A stretch of DNA of 64,000 bases from Tetraselmis striata (lineage: Eukaryota > Chlorophyta > Chlorodendrophyceae > Chlorodendrales > Chlorodendraceae). Shown piece after piece: positions 57,851-64,000 of this stretch; the first letter of the stretch is position 1; each line of letters opens with the position of its first letter. The notes beneath the pieces were generated by a model that searched no databases, was not told the origin of the DNA, and was given only the letters and a program-made list of their open reading frames with translations. The stretch spans positions 1 through 64,000 of the forward strand of contig VCJN01000424.1 in assembly GCA_006384855.1 (NCBI GenBank). Reading direction: 5' to 3'. The position numbers and the translations under genes are program-made.

Positions 57851-58138
57851 TTACACGACCGGTATGGTAAAAAAAGCTGGTTGTCGCAATGGTAAAAGCA
57901 AACTGGTTGAGCATCGTCGGACTCGCCCTCGCTCGCTCGCTCCGCGTCCGGCGAACCCGATACCCACCAATGGTGATCTAAACGTGATTATATGCGGTTT
58001 GCTAACAATAAAGCTGTCCTATTGTGACCCGTACGGTCTTTTGATGGTTTCAACCGGTTAGGTTTCCGGTACCATCGGGGTTCGGTACGGGCTGCCCCAT
58101 CGCCCGCGAGACCTGCGCTCCCGGCCGGGGAACTACTT
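57851..58138. other. Spacer right of the DIRS/PAT-like element
   Basis: No feature recognised. Confidence 0.4.
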
Positions 58139-58751
58139 AGGACAGCCACCAACATCTTGTCCACCATTTGCCAGCTCGATGCCTTCGGCAACGACTTCGC
58201 GAGCTTATGCGCGGGAGGGTCATTGAGGCTGAACAAGTCCGCACCGAGGTTCATCCACCCGGTAGAGAGTCGTCGTGCCGCACACATGCGTTACAACATC
58301 AGGCAGCTACAGACAACCCATCGGTAGTGTGGTTTTCCCTACTCGTGCGCCCGAAGTCGTTTTCGTTTTGGCCCTAGCTTAGCAGCAGAGACGTTTTCGG
58401 GTGGCGATGCGCACGGCAAGGAATTGGAACTGGGGGGTCCCCTTTGGGGAGGTTTACACCTCAACACCTGAAGTCGAGTCGCAGTACATGCCTTCGGGGC
58501 TCCCGCAGTGGAGCACCCTCTCGCAGTAGTCAATCAACTCTTGAGGTTAGGAGAAGTGGACGCGCTCGGCACCATTGTCGCTGCTCGTCGCGGTCGTCAA
58601 CGATGACAACTACGCCTACATCAACAAATCGGCGCGGACGGATGAGGACGTCCGTGTCGTCGGGGCGGCCACTTGCTGTCCCACAAGACACTTCAACCCG
58701 GTCCGCGTGTCCTTGCAGCAAGGCGTCGTGGCATCAACGGTCGATACATGA
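58139..58751 (+). pseudogene. Frame-broken coding-like region, possible gag relic
   Basis: Four successive protein-like stretches in different frames: one with NILSTICQLDAFGNDFASL (58,139-58,327), one with VPFGEVYTSTPEVESQ, one with LAVVNQLLRLGEVDALG, and one with VVNDDNYAYINKSARTDE (58,581-58,751). Each is hydrophobic-patterned and ends by frameshift. I do not recognise the family. Confidence 0.35.
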
Positions 58752-59505
58752 TTTGGTTTTCCGTAACTACTCGCGTAATTGGTCCGGTACGGGGGTGGCG
58801 CCGCGCATGCGCCGATGTTTTCAGAGGGCTCGTTGCCCTCGCCCTAATCGTGATGCAGCAACGTTTGTTGTGGTCGCAGTGCATGAGGCGTCCAAGCCGC
58901 GGCCGTCAGGAGGATCGCCGCCCGTCGGCAAGGAGGCTGTGGTCGAGGCGGAGGCGGCCGCCGGGGGCAGCGGCCTGCCCGGCGCCGTGTCGCAGCCGTC
59001 GGCATCCGCGCCGCCGCCCAGCGACTCGCCCAGTCCCAATCCCTTGTAGCAGCCTGCCGCCGCCGCCGCCACAGCAGGGGGCCCGTCGCCAGCGGGCGCG
59101 GCTGTGACCAAGCCGGCACCGGCGCAATCCCCTGCGGCGGCCGCCAGCGCGCCTCCGACGCCTCCTACTGCAACATCATCGTCACAAGGACCACGACAAC
59201 CTGCAGCTGCCCGCCGGGGGGCAGCTCTGCCACCTGGCGCGTGCTTGACGTCTCGTGGTGTCTGTCACTTACTCTGTCCGACTCCGGGTTTGGAACCTCG
59301 GCGCTAGTGGTCGCAGGTGCAGCACCGGCGGCCGCATCGTCGTCACCCTCGACCCGACATCGTTGGCATCGTTACGGGCTGGCGTAGGCCACAAGGGCCT
59401 CTACACCGGGCAACCCGCTTCCAACGTCACGACATCTCATCGGTGACAACACGAGCTGCCCGCCGGCCGGGGGACAGCTCCGCCACTAAATGCGACTTGA
59501 CATTC
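58752..59505. other. GC-rich low-complexity stretch
   Basis: Ala/Pro/Arg-coding repeats in all frames. No supportable gene. Confidence 0.4.
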
Positions 59506-59765
59506 ACTGTTGCGGCGGCGCCTTCGTTGCCGCTCCGGACAGCAGCGGTCACTGCACTGACAACGGCGAATTGATAGTCGCTACTGCTCACTGGTGGAGA
59601 GGCGGCGGGCAAATACGGCTATGATGCCACGTTATTCGGCGTCCACCTCGCAGTTGCAGTGCATCCTAAACTCAACAAACGCAGCTCATGTAGCGAGGAT
59701 TGTTAAGGATCGCTAACTATGGATTATTAAGGTATCACTAAGGAGTATTATACAGCAGCGAGCAG
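59506..59765. repeat. Duplicated block B, left end
   Basis: Copy of the upstream region of the polymerase gene (39,935-40,190) without any polymerase exon. It ends in TATTATACAGCAGCGAGCAG at 59,746-59,765, the left arm of the 20-bp direct repeat. Confidence 0.75.
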
Positions 59766-60591
59766 CGCTACGGATTTCATCGTGGATCATCTACCCATAT
59801 GCCCCGTAGCGAACTACAAGCACCGCATGCATACCGCTTTGAAGAATCTGTGGGCATCTGTGGCAATTGATGCGGGGGCGGTGCTTGACCGGGACCGCTC
59901 GGGAGCCGGCGACTTGACCCTTGAGACGAGTGGGCTGCGCCCAACGGACCGCTCGCGGCCGTCGGACCTGACGCTGGCGGGGTGGGGAGGGGCAGCGTGC
60001 GATTACATGATCGACTTCGCGTGCGTGTCCTCCACGACCCCCACTTGGAGCAACGACCCCCGCTGGTGCATCCCGGGAATCGCGGCGACCGAGGCGGAGC
60101 ATGCTAAGTTGGCAGCGGACCGGGCGTCTTCCGCCCCAGTGCAGGGTGTTCACCGGTACTACCCTTTTGTGGTTGAGGACCGCGGCCGACTCGGGAAGTC
60201 CGCTTTGACTGTGGTCTACATCTTCGCGGTGCTGTTGGCTGTGCGCAACTTCCCTGGCGGTCCTTCCGCCCCGACCTCTTGCTTTCTTCGTGGTCAATCC
60301 GTTCAGGCACTTCGAAACTTTGTCGCCGGCCAACCTGCTGAGTTCCGCCGTCACCTGTCGCGCACACGGCGGGGGCTGTTGCAGCGGGTCTCGGCTTGCG
60401 TGCATGGTACCCTGGGCGGCATCCTCTCTGCCGGTGTGCAGATGGCCAAGTCTGATGCGTGTGCTCGTGCCCACTCTGCGTCTTCTCATGTTACTGCTTC
60501 CACCCCGCAGTCGCTGTAGAGGACCTTTCTGATTGCCTTTTATTTTGGTGATTTCCGATATCGCCTTCTGCTGCTAGCTCATGTAATTTAA
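59766..60591 (+). mobile_element. Retroelement 3' end, copy 2, flanked by a 20-bp direct repeat
   Basis: An 826-bp insertion. TATTATACAGCAGCGAGCAG stands at 59,746-59,765 and again, perfectly, at 60,592-60,611. The inserted body begins at CGCTACGGATTTC, well inside the longer copy 1, so it is 5'-truncated, and it ends at the same CTAGCTCATGTAATT 3' end. This is the signature of target-primed reverse transcription. Confidence 0.82.
59776..60519 (+). CDS. Retroelement C-terminal ORF, uninterrupted copy
   Basis: Open from the truncation point to TAG at 60,519, about 245 codons, with no ATG at its start, as expected for a 5'-truncated insertion. Blocks: LPICPVANYKHRMH (Cys/His), RPSDLTLAGWGG followed by DYMIDFACVSS (possible nuclease-like acidic residues), YYPFVVEDRGRLGKSAL, and RRGLLQRVSACVHGTLGG. 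Without the five-base insertion of copy 1, the frame is continuous. It is a fragment rather than a working gene. Confidence 0.6.
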   Translation, partial: FIVDHLPICPVANYKHRMHTALKNLWASVAIDAGAVLDRDRSGAGDLTLETSGLRPTDRSRPSDLTLAGWGGAACDYMIDFACVSSTTPTWSNDPRWCIPGIAATEAEHAKLAADRASSAPVQGVHRYYPFVVEDRGRLGKSALTVVYIFAVLLAVRNFPGGPSAPTSCFLRGQSVQALRNFVAGQPAEFRRHLSRTRRGLLQRVSACVHGTLGGILSAGVQMAKSDACARAHSASSHVTASTPQSL

Positions 60592-60611
60592 TATTATACA
60601 GCAGCGAGCAG

Positions 60612-61687
60612 TGCGTATCTCCAGCAGATGCCGTGCGTACCGTATCTGGTGGAGCCGCGCTACTGGTGTGAATTACAAAAAAGGCAGTTCCCCATAATTA
60701 GAAATTCAACACAGCAAGGCGCCTAAAAGCGTACCGTATCTGGTACCAGTATCTCCCGGTACCCGCACATACCGGATGAGATACCGGTATACCAGAGATA
60801 CCGGTCCCCGCAAAAGCTCAACACAGTGCGCTGCTAAGGATTACGCTTGCATCATGTGGCGGGCGTGGCAGCAGCAGCGCCGGTCCGGGCAATACGCGCA
60901 GGGGGTCAACAACGGCATTATCTTATATCCCGTTATCGATCACCGCGGAATATCAAGGTGATAAGCGTGGTTACGGATTTCGCGATGAATACTAAGACAA
61001 TGATGATGGCGGTGCCATATTCATGCTGTGGTACGAATGCGCAAGGATGGCGGACTGCAGCTGTATATATACGACTGACGTTTATCAGCAGCAGGGGGCG
61101 TATTTCAATATAGTTACGCCGACGCCGACGATGACTACATACGACCCAGCATATTTGTAGGAAGGTGCGGAACATGCAGAGAAGGAATGTATATAGGGAG
61201 AGTGACACTAAACCCCACCCACCTTCTTCATCGTTCAGGGCATCCGTTCGTCGCCGCTTGACAAGTGACTACCTCGAATCATCCATGTTTGAGAAGACTT
61301 ACCAGAAGTAATAGCACAAACTCTGGGTTCAAAACAATGCATAAAAAGTAACCAACAAAAGCAAATTAACCAATATATGCACATGCGGCATGACAATATA
61401 ATGGACGAGGGGAATAGGTATTTCAGTACATCTTACACCAAACGCGCTGGAGGGGGGGGGGGGGGGGGGGGGTATCTGGGACCCATGGTGGCGCTACTCG
61501 TGACCTCGTGCTCCAAAAAGTCCGCTATTTCATTCCTCACAAGCGATCGCCCTGTTTTTGCAATGGAAGGGAAGGATCAGGGAAGGGGGGGGGGGGGGGG
61601 GGGGGGCTATGTACTTGCTATGTTAACGGGGCGATGTGTGCTTGACATCCTTGGTTTAGAGGGCGAAGGGGGGCAACTAGTCTACGC
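60612..61687. repeat. Duplicated block B, middle: repeats and 3' flank of sulfotransferase copy B
   Basis: 60,655-60,730 is an inverted match to the 41.7-41.8 kb repeats. 60,720-60,830 is rich in ATACCGGT and GGTACC. 60,805-60,895 matches 41,864-41,945. From 60,898 the sequence follows 43,167 onward. Confidence 0.65.
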
Positions 61688-63821
61688 TCACATGTCAGAG
61701 CCCTCCAGCACTACATGCGTATACAGCTTGTCAAAACCGTCCATCATCTGCCTGACCGTGATGTCCGGCACGCCGTCATGGATGGACTCCAACGGCGGGA
61801 CCACGGTGTCGGGGTGCACCTCCCCGGTGTCAGGATCCACCAGCTTCTCGTACTCCATGTCCGACAGGCTCAGCCACAGGCAGCCCGGGTGCTCGGCGTA
61901 CGCGGCGTTGGTCTCCACCACTCTGTTGCAGTACTCGCCCAGCAGGCCCTGCTGCCGGTGGATCTCCGCCGTCACCGCCTGCAGAACGCCGCCCGCTTCC
62001 GCCTCCACCGCCTCCCACTTCTCCTGCGCCGCCTTCACCAGCATGTCGTCCAGCCTGTTCTCCGAGCGCAGGTCGTCCTCCAGCTCCTGCGAGACCTTGC
62101 CCGGGGAGTGGACCTCCAGCCCGTCCCACCGGTGAAACTCCTGCACGCAGCTGGTGCACTGCACGTTGATGGACAGCAGCTCCTTGAGCGGCCAGCCGCA
62201 ATGGAGGTGCAGCGCCGCCAGCCCCTCCTCAAACTTCTCAAGCGAGAGGAACACCGTCTTGCGGAACACCTCCGAGCGCAAAAACTCCCGCATCGCCGCC
62301 TCGGTCTTGTTCACCCCCATCTCCGCCGTCAGCTCGTTCTCGAGCATTTCCACCGGCTGCTCCAGCGCTGCACTGTGGTGCTCGGGCTCGAAGAAGTAGT
62401 AAAAGTGGCTGATGTAGCGCTTCACGGCGTCGCGAAGAATCTGCGCATGGGGTAGGCGGCATCCGCCATTTGAGCGTGATGCGGGCAGCCATCGATGCGC
62501 ACATGCCGACGCGGGCCCATCAACGGCTGCTCTATGTCATTTCCCAGAAAGGGGGGCGAGGGGGAGGAGGGGGGGCGGGGGGCATCGAATTGTTCGTGTT
62601 CAATTAGACAGTTGCTGGGGCCAGCATAAAGAGGCCGGAAAAGGGGGGGGGGGGGGGGTAATTGCTGGCATAATTTTGGGCGCGCCGGTTTTGAGATGCT
62701 ACCCCTGCATGCCCCGTGTAGATGAGCATATTCGCAGCGTGCTTCTAGCAAGTACTTGTGGAGGTGTCGCTCAGTTGCTTCCTTTTCTGCACGTCCCCTA
62801 CACGACTTGCCAGCAGCCTGAGGCGCTTCCGGCGCCATGCGACTGTCTCAGCATCTCATAAATCTAGGATGCCATCAAACGTGCAGGGATGGCGATCTTT
62901 CCGTACCAAACACAGCACAGCAGGGAGATATGGTCCGTCATCAGGTCAGGCAGGGGGGGGCTCTTCCAAGGATGTAGTGATACGAAAACCGCGCCGGCTG
63001 AGCAGTCATGGCGGACCGCGTCATATCGTCATGGGTGGGCGCGCGAGGCAGGGCGGCGTACGGTGATGCGGCCCGCGGACTCGCCCAGGTCCCGGTCGTA
63101 CGCCTCCTGCATCTGCATCAAGGACCCCGAGGAGTGGTTGATCACGTAGTCCGCGGGCAGATTGGACTGCATGCCTTGTGACAGGTAGTGCTTGCCCGGT
63201 GTCGTGGTGTGAAACCTGAGCAGCGACAAGGGTGGGGGCCCAACACAGCGCGCGGGGGGGGGGGGGGGGGGGGGGGGGGAAGGGGGGTTCTCAGCATCGA
63301 AGGCTAATATGAGGGGTTTCACCCTTTCATAGTGTCACCCTGTAGCACGCAGGCATGTAAGCAGCGCGCCCTCGTCGCGCGGACAGTCCTATCGAGCGTA
63401 AATTGTTCCGCATCCTACTGCTGCAAGGCTCCGATTTCGATGCTGTGAAATTGCATGTATGCACGAGGCGAGGCGGCGGCGTGTGGGGGGGGGGGGGGGG
63501 GGGGGGGGGGGGCGGGGGGCGCCTCTTGTGCTGGTAGGCGCCGACACGAAACAGGATGCCGCCCATCGTGGTGCTGCCGGTCTTGTGCGTCTTATAGAAC
63601 GCGACTTTGCCGCAGTTAAAATCGCCCAGCAGGCGGCCCGACAGACGGTGCGTCTCGCTCACGAGGGTCGGCACGTGCCGGCCTGCCGCCAAGTGGCACC
63701 TCGCTGCGAGAAGTATGAGGAGGACGGCGGCGGGGAGAACCGCGGAGGCAGCGGCGCGCGCCGTGACGCGCCTCACTGGCAGCCTGACCGGCGACAGGAG
63801 GCGATTCCGCAGCGCCGCCAT
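61688..63821 (-). CDS. Golgi-type PAPS-dependent sulfotransferase, copy B (intact)
   Basis: Three exons, 63,821-63,523, 63,215-63,062 and 62,440-61,688; 401 residues. The N-terminus is a basic tail and signal anchor (AVLPAAVLLILLAARC), so a type II Golgi protein is expected. AFYKTHKTGSTTMGGILFR is the 5'-phosphosulfate-binding loop and ILRDAVKRYISHFYYF the 3'-phosphate-binding block. YVINHSSG lies between, at the spacing seen in galactose 3-O-sulfotransferases, the closest family by likeness. Intron 1 must use a GC donor (CACAAGAG|GCGCC) to bring RFHTTTPGKHYL into frame; intron 2 is GT-AG. VFLSLEKFEEGLAALHLHCGW follows in exon 3. The acceptor is likely a sugar or glycolipid, perhaps a cell-wall or matrix glycan (inference). 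Confidence 0.82.
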
Positions 63822-64000
63822 AGCTCGGGCTGCAGAACGGCGGGCGGGGCGGGGTTCGTCAGGGGCCCAGGGAATGAGAGAAGTTGGTGGGCGAGCGGGT
63901 GGGGGTTGGGGGCAGAGCGCGGGGGTTCAGCAGCGCGTCGGCCGGGCGATCGGCCGGCCCGAGTGTCGGCCGGTCGGTGACGTTTTATTGCTACTTCGGG
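63822..64000. other. Upstream region of sulfotransferase copy B, to window end
   Basis: It matches 46,327-46,505. CCGGCCGG-rich palindromic sequence precedes the gene in both copies. Confidence 0.6.

Noticed and set aside
62870-62960. An extra sulfotransferase exon between exons 2 and 3 (WYGKIAIPAR)
   Set aside because: Exons 2 and 3 already join in phase at the spacing expected between the conserved blocks, and the frame differs between copies A and B.

Overview
The window is nuclear DNA of a green alga (Chlorophyta). The host genes are GC-rich, have many introns with GT-AG borders and frequent CAG|G junctions, and in several cases have TGTAA (the green-algal poly(A) signal) 3' of the stop. 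An SBP-box transcription factor, a family confined to the green lineage, supports this. I cannot name the species.

Layout. 1-720: broken LINE reverse transcriptase (-). 1,229-2,095: SBP-box factor (+). 4,526-7,564: catalytic subunit A of the V-type proton ATPase (+, 4 exons). 8,417-9,796: FSH-type serine hydrolase (-, 6 exons). 11,351-13,628: rhodanese-domain protein (+, 6 exons). 14,589-27,211: nucleolar complex protein NOC3 (-, 18 exons). 28,349-29,484: TenA-type thiamin-salvage enzyme with a plastid-like leader (+, 2 exons). 31,406-39,905: Y-family DNA polymerase iota (-, about 16 exons, with apparent one-base lesions). Most of these were assembled by hand from in-phase exons whose joined products show the family motifs across the junctions.

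From about 40 kb rightwards the window is repeat-rich. A block starting just upstream of the polymerase start (about 39,935) and running through a Golgi-type sulfotransferase gene to about 46.5 kb occurs again, in the same orientation, at about 59.5-64 kb. The two blocks differ by insertions: a retroelement ORF and an AT-rich inverted-repeat element in the first, and an 826-bp retroelement fragment flanked by a perfect 20-bp direct repeat in the second. Between the blocks lie two identical 1,349-bp terminal-inverted-repeat elements, three copies of a retroelement 3' end, and a DIRS/PAT-like tyrosine-recombinase retrotransposon (gag, RT, RNase H, recombinase) with several lesions.

Host-gene roles are ordinary and unlinked: vacuolar acidification, transcription control, hydrolase activity, sulfur chemistry, ribosome assembly, thiamin salvage, lesion bypass and sulfation. 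No operon-like cooperation is implied. The features most worth a second look are long G/C homopolymers sitting just inside 5' splice sites, four inferred GC-AG introns sharing an AG|GCGC border, the in-frame duplicated PAPS-binding exon in one sulfotransferase copy, and the block duplication with a natural emp­ty site. I did not find a defence island or a clearly new enzymatic system.
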